Shown here: piece by piece, positions 22,939 through 36,200 of the stretch
Numbering within the stretch: position 1 is the stretch's first letter
Layout of the letters: every line of letters starts with the position of its first letter
NCBI RefSeq assembly: GCF_002775205.1
Contig: NC_036462.1
Span: 32,219,084-32,283,083, forward strand
Origin: Xiphophorus maculatus
Taxonomy: Eukaryota > Chordata > Actinopteri > Cyprinodontiformes > Poeciliidae
Length of the DNA stretch: 64,000 bases
Reading direction: 5' to 3'
Program-made: the position numbers and the translations under genes
The notes under the pieces: model-generated
The model's input: only the letters and a program-made list of their open reading frames with translations
Databases searched by the model: none
What the model was told of the DNA's origin: nothing

Positions 22939-24020
22939 ACCATAAGAATATAGGTCATAAACCCACCAATAGTCATTGAGGCACATACCTTCTCACACAT
23001 ACAAGCTCATACAGTTTTTGTATGAGCTTGGATTTAGCTCATACAACACATGAGCTAAATACCTATCCATACAAGGGAATATTTAAATTATAAAATGTGT
23101 TGTAATGGAGTTTTATTTCTTTATGAATGTTGTCCCAGCATATATAATTGCTTATCATTTTCCATTGGCAATACTTCTGTCGTAATGTGCGGTTGTGAGG
23201 TGGTGAGGTAGCTGGGCCCAGGTTGTTGAGTAAATGATGATAGTTTTTAACAACAAAGAGTACAGTATCCTGGCAGCACAGGCGAGCAAAGGCTAGGAGC
23301 TCAGTTTCTGGTAGCACAAAGGCAACGACACACAACAAGGACCCAACATTTTAGCACAGACAGGGTGGGATTAAGTACACCATGGAGTAATCAAGAGGAA
23401 ACAAGAAACAGCTGGAGACAATCAAGGGGTAGGCAGGACAACATGAAGACTCCACTGAACACGGAAACCTAAATTATCACACAGAAAAACCAAATCCTCA
23501 CAACTTCTTCCAGACTCTGTCGTTCTGAAAGTCCTTTCTGTCTATATTTTTACTCAGGGAGTCTCCAGACTCTTCCTGCAGCAGGCAGTCGCTCTCCTGG
23601 CCTGCACTAGTCCAAAGTCCAGTATGATGGTCTGTTTCTTTGTTTGTGTAAAGTCCAATAGGTAAATTCCAGGCACACATTTCACATTCTCTCTGAAAGA
23701 GATTTAATAAAATCTGGAGTTTTTTTTGTTGTTTTTTTTTTACTATTCTTTAGGAGAACTGCACAATGTATCTCATTTATTGACAAAAATCTATCTCCAA
23801 ACATTAATAAGTCCTACAACAAAAAAAAAGAAAGAAACTATCCAACTTTTTCACTTCTGAATGTTTCCAAAAGTTTTAACTAAGCACTGAAAACATTTTG
23901 CCTACAATTCTATCTGAGGATCAGTTATAATTTATAAAAGAAAAATAAAATAAAATCTTGACAAACATAATCTTAGAGATTTTTTTTGTCATTGCTGAAC
24001 AGTGTCACCTGTTGGGTTGA
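22939..24020. other. Intergenic with two small hairpins; no gene seen
   Basis: 23003-23029 is an 11-bp perfect hairpin (AAGCTCATACA and its complement, 5-base loop). 23034-23058 is a 9-bp one with related sequence (TTAGCTCAT and ATGAGCTAA). Otherwise AT-rich and non-coding. Confidence 0.5.
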
Positions 24021-25077
24021 ATGGGCTCTTTGCATCTCAGCTTCCGCGTTCGGGGAAAAGCGGCTCAATCGTTTCCAATCTACTGAAAAAGGCTCTTTCC
24101 ACTGGGTGTTTGCAGGGCTTGTCCAAGGTAACAATTAATGATGAACATCGATCCGAAGCCCCAACAAGTAAGCTGGAGAAAGGTTTTAAGATGTTCGCCT
24201 CGTTATACACAGATACTAAGGTAAGTTTTACTTTCTTTAAACTTTGTGGCTAACATTAGCTTTAGCTTATGCTAGTAGGCAATATTCTCTGACATTTTTC
24301 TTGTAAAAATGTGCTATTTAAGTATCTAAACATTTTTCATCCATTCTAACGGACAATGTTTTTACTATATTTTCAAGTATATTACGTGGTTTATTGTCGT
24401 TAGTGTCAGAGACCAAGTAACGGGGATTTTACGGTTCAGGCTTTTTGCTTCTGAAGCCTGAGGAACAACGAGCCCATAGCTTAACAGTAGAGCAGCTCTG
24501 GTGTCGGAGTTCTAGTTCAGCTGACGGTTCAGGTACAGAGTTGTTGCTTTTAGAAAAATATAACCGTGTACCTTAAGGTCTCCGTGTTATTTCGCTTTAT
24601 TAGTTTTGCATGTTTCTTGTGAAGCAGGACGGTGTTTACAGCAGTGTGTACAGGCGGATCAGTAGCTCGGCTGTCTGGCTCTGGTCTGCTCTCTGGTTCC
24701 CATAAACTCTCTTTCAGGCTGAATACAGAAGTGATTCCATGGAAATAACACGGGAGGCTCCTTTACCTTCTTCTTTAGGCTGAAGAAGTTGATCCAGAGT
24801 GAAGTGAAGGCTGTAAGCTTTGCTGTGCAGCGTTAGCTTTAACTGGTAGCGACGAATATTTGCAAGCCACAGTCTTCTTAATTCAGGTTCGCTTGGAAAT
24901 CCATGGAAACTTAAAAGCCCATTATATTAGGAAGACAACAATGTTCATAGTATTGTTTTATTTGCCTGAAATAAGACTTTGTCTTTTCTAGCTGTCATGG
25001 TAACTCAAAGCGGAAAAAAGAGAGCCGCATTTGCGCATGCGGTTGTGACGTCAGCGCGGCAGGTGCAAAGAGCCCAT
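24021..25077 (+). mobile_element. DNA element with ATGGGCTCTTTGCA inverted ends and a candidate exon
   Basis: The left end ATGGGCTCTTTGCA (24021) and the right end TGCAAAGAGCCCAT (to 25077) are perfect 14-bp inverted repeats about 1.06 kb apart. No target duplication is obvious. Just inside the left end is an open segment (24002-24222) with peptide blocks NGLFASQLPRSGKSGSIVSN and KLEKGFKMFASLYTDTK that ends at a good donor (AAG/GTAAGT). It looks like the first exon of an element-encoded protein or a former host exon, but I do not recognise the family. No following exon was found. Confidence 0.5.
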
Positions 25078-25457
25078 AAGTTTATATCTGTATATTTCAG
25101 TCCTGTATAACTGCAATCACCAAATATATATATATTTTTTGTCACGCTGTTCAACAAATATTCAAGAATGTGAACCAAAAAATGTTGCTAAAAGGAAATA
25201 TCTCAAGATCTTTTTAAAATAGAGTTTTATTGGTTTTATGTCTTACTTGTATATTCTTTAAAGTTTAACTTTTTGGTAGTTATTTGGTCTTCGCCATTCT
25301 TTCATCTTTTACTTTGTAGTTTAGTAGAGTGTTACCAGCTTAGTGGGTTTGTAGATTTGAAACCGTTTCAGATAGGTTTGTTTTGTATATTTGCAGGGTT
25401 GCCTCCATTTTATTATGATCTTTCTGTATTATTGTTAAACAAAGAAAAAATCTGAGG

Positions 25458-25580
25458 GCGTGCCGGGGTGGCGTAGGGGACAGCGCCACCCATGCTTGGA
25501 GGCCCTGAGTACTCGACACGGCTGTCGCGGGTTCGGACCTGACGACACTAGAGCCCACAAAAGACCCCCTAGAGGGGTAA
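25458..25580 (+). mobile_element. tRNA-like SINE head
   Basis: A tRNA-like region with a box A-like TGGCGTAGGGG (about 25470) and box B-like GGGTTCGGACC (about 25530) is followed by CGACACTAGAG and an A-rich stretch. This matches the start of a common fish SINE. Box B deviates from consensus, so it is probably not transcribed. Confidence 0.55.
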
Positions 25581-26449
25581 AAAGAAAAAAATCTGTTCAC
25601 ACAAATACACTTGACGTCTTATTTACTTAGAAAATGAAGTGTGACGGCTGAAGAGTGGCACTGTTGCCGACCTGGAGTCTTTCTGCATGTTCTCCCTTGT
25701 CTCTGCATTAGATTCTAAAGATCCAAGAATTTTGTAGATTTTTCAAGATTTATATATTCACACATTGATTATTTATGCATTGCAGTTGACGAAGCCAGCC
25801 TGGGGATGTCAGTGCTACACAGATAAAGAAACAGTAGGACGCTCCAGGAGTCGAGCATTAAAATCTCGAGCTGCAGATCTGTAAAGTGAACCCATAATCA
25901 CTTTAACACCTGTGCAAAAGATCAGGCAAAAGATCAGGTTGTCAGCCAATATATCAACACCCACATCAGTATTACTTTTAAGTGATGTTTTTTTGTTGGT
26001 AAAGTACCATCCACTACGTTTCATGTCATCAAAATCTATATCAAGGATTGAAATCAGGAGTGTTCAGTTTCTACTGCAAAGATCAACCTGGAGAAAGATC
26101 CAGAAACAGCTCGCAAAGGCATGAAAAGAGAGGCTGGAGCTAGTCTCCCGGTTGCCATGGAAACATACCTGCTTCTCAGCAAAGCATCATCAGCGAGCTC
26201 AGACAGAAGTCTGTCTGCTGTGGAGGGAATTGGGGAGTGAACGAGAGAGACAGGCGAGGCAGTGCATTTTAACCAAATCTCTCAACACAGAAATGGCCAA
26301 TCAGAATTCAGGGCCTCTCCCGAAATCCTGCACACAAAAACACACATGCATACAAACAGCGTGATCGGAATAACTCGCATTCCAAAGAAGCCCTCAGCAC
26401 AGCCTGCAATTTGATAAAACCTACTCACACTTGCCACGTGTGGGTGGAA
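25581..26449. other. Intergenic; no gene seen
   Basis: Non-coding; no family resemblance in any frame. Confidence 0.4.
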
Positions 26450-26757
26450 ATTCATCCATTTTCTGTACACCCTTGTCCCTTAAAAGGGTCAGGAGGTGCT
26501 GGTGCCTATCTTCAGCTAACGTTCCGGGCAAGAGGCGGGGTTCACCCTGGACAGGTCGCCAGTTTGTCGCAGGGCAACACAGAGACAGACACAACCATGC
26601 ACACACACACACTCACACCTAGGGAGAATTTAGAGAGACCAGTTAACCTAACAGTCATGTTTTTGGACTGTGGGAGGAAGCCGGAGAACCCGGAGAGAAC
26701 CCACGCATGCACAAGGAGAACATGTAAACTCTGTGCAGAAAGACCGCGGGTTCAGGG
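26450..26757 (-). mobile_element. tRNA-derived SINE body, minus strand
   Basis: Reverse complement of the repeat at 3549-3889: it shares the antisense of GACCTGTCCAGGGTGAACCC and CTCCGGCTTCCTCCCACAGT in the same order. The tRNA head is mostly missing (it breaks off near the box B remnant at about 26745-26757), so this is a 5'-truncated copy. Confidence 0.7.
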
Positions 26758-29700
26758 CTGCACATTTCCACTGTGCAGCCCGGTGGAAATTCAAAACAAG
26801 TTCTCAAAACAAGAATGCATTTACACATATGTGGATGACGCATTATGAGTTAGTTTTTTTTTTACAGCAGAAATCAGACCTGATCAGTTGATCAAACAAG
26901 ATGACATTAGCTGCGTTTCCATTACGAATGTGCGCAAAACTTGGTCAATATTCTGATTTTGCAATTGCAGTGTTTCCACTAAATAAGAAACACAAGTAAA
27001 ACAACACTTGAATAAGTTAGTTCATGCGATAAGTCATTAAGAGAACCCAATGCAGGATAATCCAACTACTTCCTCTTGCCTTCTGTTTGTGGTCTGCACC
27101 AGTGGCAACATGTTGACCATGTGATGCCAAAAACCAAACTCATCCTAGTGCCAAAACTTTTTACTGAAATTTGCCGTGTTTCCATTATGTTAGTTGATTT
27201 GTGAAATGTCAAAGAACGCAAACTGACCTGGCCTTCTCGCTGTGTTTTCACCAGCTGGTGAAGTAACTTGTCTTTGATTAATAAACTGTGATAACACACT
27301 GAAATCAGCAAAGAAATGACAGGAATAACTTGGGATTTTTTTCTCTCTTTTTTGGCTGTTGTTTTGATTCTGTTCTATTTGATTCTCACTCTGCCCAACT
27401 CTGGGGTACAGTACACATTCTGGACACAATTTAGTTTTTTGCCCTTTTTCCCTCTGGGTGGCGCTAAAGGAGTAAAAGCAGCAGAACAAGCAGCTTTGTT
27501 TCCCTGAATGTTGAAGTGTTGAACACTACTGAAAATGGCTCCATACTGTACCACTTCTAACTTTACATTTTAATCACTTTTATTGTACAACTTGTAGGCA
27601 ACACCTATTTCTTTCCGGTGTTTATGTCTTTACTGGTCTTAACTGTGTAACTGGAACTTGTCAGGTCACTCACTGACATTGGACAACCAGACCTGGCTCG
27701 CAGTCTCCGATGAAATTCATTCCTGACACAATTGTTCAAGATCAGGACTCTGTGCAGGTTAGTCGAGTTGGACATCGCACTGGCTCATCGACGCCGTTAT
27801 GAAAGAATAAAATTGGCAAACAACCCCTCACCAAAATCTGTGCACACTTGGCACAATGCAGACAGACGAGTCAGATACGGCCAGACTCGTCTCCAGTAGT
27901 AGCAGGGATGTCCAAGATGTTTGTCACGTGGAACACAATTGTCGAATCAGAAGTACTGGCAGGCCAAGAACAAACTGAAAGAAAGTAAAATCAAGCAAAT
28001 AAGTTCATCCTTTTTGGTAGGAAAGGGAAATTATTGATTGTAGATTGAAAAATGCAAATGGATTTTTCACGTTTGCCATATTAAAAGAAGAGCATTTAGT
28101 TTTCAAAAACATTTTGGCTCGATTGAACAAATTTATTCTCAGTATAAGAACGGACTTTGGGTCACTTTCTTTCAAAACATTTGCTATACTTAGTCAAGTG
28201 TAATAAAACAATTAATAAAAGCTGGTGTGGGTGCAACAAAGTAAGTTTACCTGTAGCAAACGTCTCTGGATAGACGCGGATCTACTTAATGTAAAGGCTT
28301 GGCTATAAAAACACCAATACTTTGTGTCATGTTTAACATTTTCCGTTGTGCTTGCGATTATAATTTGGATTAGCTGAAGCTGAAATCTGAAGATCCTTGG
28401 ACAAAGGATGAGATCAGAACTGCCAGGTTCTGAGGAAGAGGAGAACCACAGAGAAACTTCAGATGAAGAGCGTTTGGTGAGATGATCAACTCCTACCTAA
28501 AGACAGCTGCTGACAGAAGACATTGGAATATGACGCCCCATTAAAATTACACACAATACTGTTCAAATATTCATGATGTTGCATTTTATTTTGTGCTGTT
28601 TTTTTAAGTATTTATAAAAGGACTCCTTCAATTAAAAGTTGTTCTAGACCAACACAGTCACATATGAGAAATGTCTGAGGAACCGAGGTACCTGGACATC
28701 TCATCCTGAGGGGGTGTTGATGTTCACTAAATCTACATAGCAGTTAGTTTGTTCATATTTCCTTTGCAAATAATTATTGTAAAATTTCTTCTGATTACCA
28801 CAAAAAGATGGCCAAGTACAGGTTGCAAGCTACAGCCTGCAACCTGTAGCTCTGCAGCAGCTCCAAGATTGATAAAGAACTTGCAAAGGTTTTTAGATAT
28901 AGATATACTAAGAAAAAAATGCGGGTTTTAACTGTTTTTCTGATTTCTCATTGAGTAATTACAATGAATTTCCATAACAGAATGACAGGAGGGCAGCGGA
29001 AAAGGCATGCAAGGCAGGGTGGGGAAATATTGCCCACTCAAGATGTGGGACGATGATATAGTATCCTATCAAAGAAAACTGCTGAAGTTAAATCAAAAGG
29101 TGCTTCAACTGAGAATTGTGTGATGACTGAATTAGATTAATGTAATTAATTTCATGCTTTGGGGTTATTACGCCTTTTTTTATTTCAGTTTTTCCAAAAA
29201 TATTTGCTTGGTTTTGGGATAAACTGTGAAGGCATACTCATAATCATATGTTCCCATGTCAGAGAGCAACTGTAAGGCTCCGTATCTCAATTTTTTTTTT
29301 ATTTTGTTTAGATTTTATTTCTCAAAGAGTTTCAAAGCCCTGCCATTTTACAATTATGTGTTACTTTGTTTTGGTCTATTCGATAAAATTCACATCAAAT
29401 TTTATTTTATGTATTAAATCCAGTTTTACAAAAACTGAGGTGTTTCTCATTTTTCTCAGCACATGTAAAAAAAAAACAACAGCATAAATAGTTTAACCTT
29501 TTTTTTTTCTTCAAAGAAGCCCTACATTTATAATTAGAGGCTGTAATGTAAATCAGGATTAAAGCTGTAATGCAGAAAGACCTGCTACCTGCATATCCTG
29601 CTACTGCAGTCTGCAAGGTGAGACAGAAGAAAGTCTTTCACGGCAGTGGTGCAGCCAAAGGTGATCATTTAAATGCAACCCAATCAATTATCATATGTAC

Positions 29701-29900
29701 ACAATGTCTTTGCACTCTTGAACGTATGATTGCCTTGTCGCTTTATAGTCTTCAGGGACCCACACTGAATTGGATGTTTGCATCCAACCGTAGGGCCTCT
29801 TTTTGTTTTCTCAACAGTGAGGCGTCAACCTATCCTGCTAATGGGGAGGGCGGGGGCGGAGGCTAGCATGTAAAAATTCTCTGACGAGCAGCAAACACAT
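26758..29900. other. Intergenic upstream of nucks1; no gene seen
   Basis: Mostly AT-rich and non-coding. GCTGCGTTTCCATTACGAAT at about 26910 and GTGTTTCCATTATGTTAG at about 27178 look like pieces of a common fish MITE. No supported coding exon. GC content rises from about 29,840 toward the promoter. Confidence 0.4.
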
Positions 29901-29924
29901 GCAATAAAAGGAGAAGTCGTCGTT

Positions 29925-30280
29925 CGAATTAGCCAATGGCGGCCTGAGAAGGACGTGTTGCTGCTCTCCAGGTCCGTAGGGGGCGGTGCTGGCCAGTGAG
30001 GACCGTCCCCTCAATACCACCTGGTTTGGTTGCACACAAGCTGCAGTTTCAGTTTGTTTTATTCACCATTTTGAGTAGCGGAAGGTAAAAAATAAGAATA
30101 TTTGTGTTTGGTGAGCGAAACCTGGACGTCCTCTTATTTTCACGCGCTAGCTCGGACGGTGGAGTCGCGCGGCAGCCTCGCGCCTGTCGGTGTTGTGCAG
30201 AGCGGGAATCTTATTTCTTTTACCCCCCCTCCCTGTTCTTTTTCTTCTCCCGTCTCTAACCTCCCCAGTATTCCTGCAAA
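29925..30280 (+). promoter_or_regulatory. nucks1: nucks1 promoter and 5' UTR region (CpG-rich)
   Basis: A CCAAT box lies at about 29932-29937 (AGCCAATGGCGG), followed by GC-rich sequence with many CpGs (GGGGGCGGTG near 29980, GCGCTAGCTCGGACG, GTCGCGCGGCAGCCTCGCG) continuing into the first intron. There is no TATA box at a fixed distance, as expected of a broadly expressed CpG-island gene. The exact transcription start cannot be fixed from sequence; the 5' UTR probably begins between about 30,030 and 30,180. Confidence 0.6.
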
Positions 30281-33200
30281 ATGTCAAGACCAGTGAGGTA
30301 GGTGTTCTCGTTTCGCCTCGTTCTCTCTCTGTGAGTTAAATAACGCCACTCGTTGTCTGGCTTCACCGATAACATGCACGCTCTCCACCATGTTGGCCTT
30401 AATGAGCCGCCAATGGATTCATTTCATGAAAAAATAATGGAGGTGTGTTACTGAGTGTTTTTCCTGTGGGCACGCTCTCTTTCTAACATGGATCCCAGCG
30501 GGGTGGTCTGCACGCGCACCCCGCCGCTGCGTCGTGTCTGTCTGCTGCTTTTCAAGCGGATCCATGACGAGTATTGTTGACTCTCATGTAGGCCAAGCGT
30601 AACATTTATCGGTGTGATTCAGCCAGCTCTGGTCGGTTAAACCGGGCCTGGCAATATTTTTCCCTCCGTTAGCTGAGAATGAGAATATGGCTACCCATTC
30701 ATCCAGGGGAGGTTCTAGCACGCAGCCAAGTCGCCCCCCCTCGTCATAGAGGGAGAGAAAAAATCCCCGGAGTAGGTGGTGGTTGGCCTTAGGATTTGAT
30801 CTTGTTAGCGCGCATGCTGGTCGTGTCGGTGCAGCATTCGCCATTATTGTCGCTTTCACAGCTTTTTTTTGTGCTAAGGTAATACGCAGCCGGGTTATGC
30901 TGTACAAAAATGTCGTCGTCGTGAGGATTGAAGGGGGTGGGGGAGAGAGAGAGAAAAAAAACGAGCGGGTACATTTTCAGCGCTGTAAATTAACACTGCT
31001 GGCTGATGTCACGAGGAGGCGGAGATGTACAAAAAGTCACCACACCCCCTCAGTGCCCCTCCGCCCCTCCAGCGCCAGATCCCTGCTGTGATGGCAGGGC
31101 ATGAGGTGTCCCTGCGCTCTTTAATCCAAATTAAAATGCCCTCCAGCTTGATTAGAAGCCAGTTTGTCCCGACATACTTTAGTCTTTAAAGCTTTTCTTT
31201 CTTCTGGAGTCTTAAGTGATGTGTTTTTTGTTTGTTTAGCAGTACTTTGGGATTACTGTTTACTTTTTTTTGTTTTTGTTTTATTGAGCAACTTCATTTT
31301 GTAGTTTGTCATAACTATAAGTGTACCGACCCAGCTTTCACTGGCTATCATCCAATCTAATTCTTTCTAAGCGCTACAAGACACCAGAGCTAAGTTTGAA
31401 AGCACATTTAGTAATCTTAGTCTTTTTAGTGATGCAGTGGACCCCATCTATTTGCAGTTCATTCTTTTTCTATGGAATGTAACTCCAAATTATAACTAGA
31501 ATTTTTTTTTTTTTTTATGGAGCACATCTAAACTAATATAAAAACATAAATGAAGCCTTGGAAGCTGGAATACATGGACGCTGTGCTGTTTGACACACTA
31601 TTAGCTGACGTTTGCAAAGCAGCCAATCCAAAAGCGGCATTCATTTTCCTTATTGCTTATTGGCTGTACCCGACAAGAGCGGAAATAAGGAAGACTGTAG
31701 ATGTTCACTTCTGCTGTAGTGTGTAGATGATTTCTATTGTGCATATCTATGCATATTGAACTTTAATAATTGGTTGTTCTAAGCGTTTTTAGAGGCGGTC
31801 TCAAACCTTTGCAGGCTTCAGCTGGTGGTTAGGTTCTTAATGCCGCCACCAGGGGGCAGAGCAACAAGAGGAAGAGAGCTTGTCTTGACTATGGCAACTT
31901 AGTGGCTTTTTCCTAGAGAGGAACAAGCCTGGTGATAGCGACTTGATTGACGAATGTCAACACTGGATTGTTTTGATGTTATTTTCTGATCTAACAAAGT
32001 GGACCTCTGCCAGGCATAAGGTAGGACTGAGAGATATGGCTGAAAAACATATCACAATAAGGATTTCATATCAGTCAATAAAAATGATTGATTAGTTGTG
32101 GGGTTTTTTGTAGTTTTTTAAAATAGTCTTGCCAAACTGGTGACATGACATTTCCTGGAAATTTTTTTTATCTTTTAGCAGTTATGAGGCCCTGTGGCAA
32201 AGCCTGAAACTACTCAGCAAGTTGTTGCTAGGTAACCAAAGAGTGAGTGAGTTTGTTAATGCCACCAATCTTGCTTAGCTGGTCGTGAGAGGTTGAGCAG
32301 CAAAAGCCTTTCTTCTGCCTACATCCGCCAGAATGCTGCGTGGTTCTAGATCAGAGACATTATTCAACATTCTGTCGGATGTTTATCTACTGATATCGAT
32401 CACATCTATCATATCTAGATGTATTATTAATTATTGGCATTAGCCCATGCCTAGTTAAAGGTGAATATCACTCTCAAAGAGAAGGTCTCTTAGAGAAGAT
32501 CCAAGCCATATGCAGGATGTGTAAAATAGAAAAAGCATCTTTTTAAAAACAAGAGACATTATATTGCTCGTTTTGACTTGGAGGTGGAGGTAAAACTACA
32601 CAAGATACCAAAACCCCATCAAGCTAGCGACGCTAACAGTTACCCCAAACTCAGAAAAGGCTAATTCCGATTATTACAGTGAGTGAAGATTTTAGCACTA
32701 TCAAGAGTCATTGAGAATCAGGTGCTTTGTACTGTGAACTAGTCTTTTAACATGTGACCTCAAATATGCTTCACTGAAACACTGATTCACACACATGCAT
32801 GTGAGACCAGAACAAAGTGATGGAAAAAGGTCTAAAACATAAAAATCTAACTCTTATATGATGCACATGAAAATTTGTGTAACATTTCTGTTATTTCCTA
32901 TCATCAACTTTTTCCTTTCTAGCCATTTTTGTTGACCCAACAAATGAAGTCAACAAAATAATTTAACAAATTAATAGGCAGAGGTCCAATTTATTATTCA
33001 AGCTTCACAAATGCAACAAGCAGCTGTGGTTCAGCGGAGCATTGAATGGTTTTACAAGTCAAAAAAAAGTATTTGGCGCCATTGTTTTATAGAACTAAAA
33101 CATCAAGTGCAAAACCAAGAATCTGACATTTTTAACATTTTAATAGAAAATCTCCCTGTTGAAAATGCTTTGAAGTTGAACTAAGCACAAAAGTATGTCA

Positions 33201-36200
33201 CATAAAAAGCCTTCAAACAGTAAAAGTTTGTGTAAAGATCAAGACCTTTAATTATTTTCTGCATGTGGTACAGACGTCACACCTTCACAAAAAAAAGTAA
33301 AGTTTATCCATGTTTCTGATGAGTTGTTGTCACATTTATCCTTACGCTTCCTGTAAACCGAATACTGACAAAAACGTACAGATTTTTTACATTCATAAGC
33401 ATTGCTAGGCTTGCGTTAAGCTTTGAGTTTTTCTTTTTGTCTCAATGTTGTTTTTTTCCCATCATGGCTGACTGGTTTATTATGTCCGTGTGGAGAGGAG
33501 AGCTAACCCAAGCCCCGCCTATCCAGGTCATATTAGAGAAATGTGTGATAGTGATTGTGATGGAGACCATCCCATGTTGATTATTGATATTATGTTGTTT
33601 TCAGTTCAAATGTGTTTGTATTAGTTTTTGTTTAGTTATATTGTGACATTTGGTGAACATTCTTTGTGGGGGGAAGACTGGCCATCTTTCCTGTTCGGAG
33701 AATGTGGGAGAGAGGGGGAAATGTCAGTTCGTTTTGATTTAGATTAGTTCAATTTGAGTTAATTGAGTATTTGCCTTTCTGGGTGTGTCTCAGCAAGGTG
33801 GATCAGAGAGGGAGACGAATGCTCCTGGAGCATACCAACTTCCATTAAGAGGGGGAATACTCTGAGGATTTATATTTAGTTATATTTACTTTTGATTGAC
33901 TTTAGATTAGTTTAATTTTAATAATTTGCATGCATGTAAATATTTGTTGGATCATTTATTGTTAGGTTTGTGTAAGTAGTGTTTGTTTGTCTTTTCTTTT
34001 TGGATCACCCCTTTACCTGGTGTAAGTGTTGGAACTTGCCTCAGGTATAAATGTCAGCTTCTTTGTTTCACTAAGGAGGGAAGGGTTCTGGTGTAATGAA
34101 GATTTGGAGCTCCCAAATAAATCCACCTCAAAGACATTTGTTGCCTCACTTCCTTCATTAAACGCAGAGCCTCCGCCGGTCAAAGTGACAGTGATATGTC
34201 TTGTGATAAACAATTTAAGAAGTGTTATTGTTTTTCTGTCTTTGGTTTTTTTAAACAAACATAATCCAGATAAGGAGTAGTCTTGTCTTTATACAGGGGA
34301 CAAAAAATGTAAACTAATTATTGCCGTTGCTGCACATTATTAGAAAATCTTTTGATGACCATATTAGTTGCCGGATATGCCGATTTTCTTTCCAATAAAT
34401 ATCATGTTTATTGCATGCATTTTATATACATTGCAATATTGCTACCTTTGCTATATTTTGTGCAGCCCCAATTGCAAGAACGTTTTCTTTTTCTGTGTTC
34501 TACTGGGATATGTTGAAATATCAACAATTAAATGCTATTTTAGCCACAAGTGGTCAGATATTAAAGGCAATACATTCAAATAGTTGGTCATTTTAAAAGT
34601 TGTTTCCCCAAATATGCTCATTTATGAGACACTGAAGGAAAAACATATGGAATAGATTTCCTCTGAGTTTGTAAGAATCATTTAAATATACATGCTTATT
34701 GCACAGAACGCTTTGGTTTGTTGTTGCACTGCTCTTCATCGTGTAACAAGTTTACTAGCTGGCTAATAAATTACCATAATACGAGTAATAGGCAAAATTT
34801 TTTTTATTTTAAACCCAAAACTTTTCAATAAGCTGACCATCTGTCCTGTAAACAAGATCATAATATCATCGTTCTAACCCCAGTCTGCCCGGTAAAGGCT
34901 GCCAGTACTTCCAACAATAACTTTTATTGAAATGTTTCATGTAGATTTTTAAGTGCTTGTCAAAATCATTAAATGAATCCCATTAAATTCTGGTTATTTT
35001 TCTGCCGAACTACTGAAGTGTCATTTATGGACCAAATGTTTATGGAAACGTTATAGCTAAAAGAACGAGTTAACATTGTGAAACATGGGATTGAAAAAAG
35101 GGTCAAATAAATCCACGAAATGTGACTTAATCCTTACCAACAGGTACATGGCTGGGCTTGATCCAGACCATTCTGGAAATGTGAGTTTCATTCTTGTGGC
35201 TTCTACCACAGAAGTACAATTATGGTATTAAAGTATTCAAAAATTACATCAATGTAATAAACCATAAAAACTGCAACATATTTTGTCAGTAGCATTGAGA
35301 TGGTGTTGTGCAAGGTTTTCCCCAGATAGTCATTCATCCAGCAGCCCGTCATGTTTTTGAGTTAGACATGTTTAAAGTTGACAAGAAGTTTGAATTTATC
35401 ACTTGATAATTGTGTTATTGAAAGATTGGAAGATTAATACCCGAACTCCAACTATAAAGTCTTAAAATGCAAACATTAAAAAAAAAACCCAACTTAAATA
35501 ACTAAGCAATTCTTAGCCTGGTGGGGGTACAAGTAAAGCCTGGTGGCCCTCCAGGTTTATCACACACTGGGGGAAACACTGGTCGTGTCAACTTATCTTC
35601 TAAAGTCGTTCCTGCTCTGGAGCGGTATGATTTTTCATATAGTGACAAGTTATGTTTAAGAGGCTGACTCCAATGTGTGATTGAAAGACTGCTGAAACAT
35701 TGCACATAAAAAATTGCACAAAGCCACAGCAGTTGGTACAATCTCTCCTTGTTGCTCTTTCACTGTAGATTTCAGTGTTTCCCAAACACCTAAGCTGTCA
35801 GGAAAACTAAGAAATTCTAAGTTATTCTGCATATTAAATTGAATTTCAATTTATCAATTTCCCTGATTCTATCTGTTCCCTGCATAGCGGAAAATCATAC
35901 GACCTTAAACAAATATTATCATCATGTAGTCACTCTCATGGGGGAAAACCACCTGTTGTGGGATAAACCGCCTTTACCAGGTAGACCCTGATGCATAAAG
36001 GCTTGCTTGGATGTGCTATTGAAACCTGGTGTATGCACAAAAAAAACCAAAAACATGTTTTTTGGTATGCAAGGATCCTAAAACATATCCTTTGTACATC
36101 CCATGTTCAAAAGTCATGTCTTCCTTTGGGGAAAAAGGGGAATTTATAAGGCTTTTATTTGGATTTTGTACAGTTGCTCTACTAGAAAGAACAAAATGTT

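Noticed and set aside
25458-25545. Possible tRNA gene
   Set aside because: The tRNA-like head has a degenerate box B and is followed by SINE sequence.
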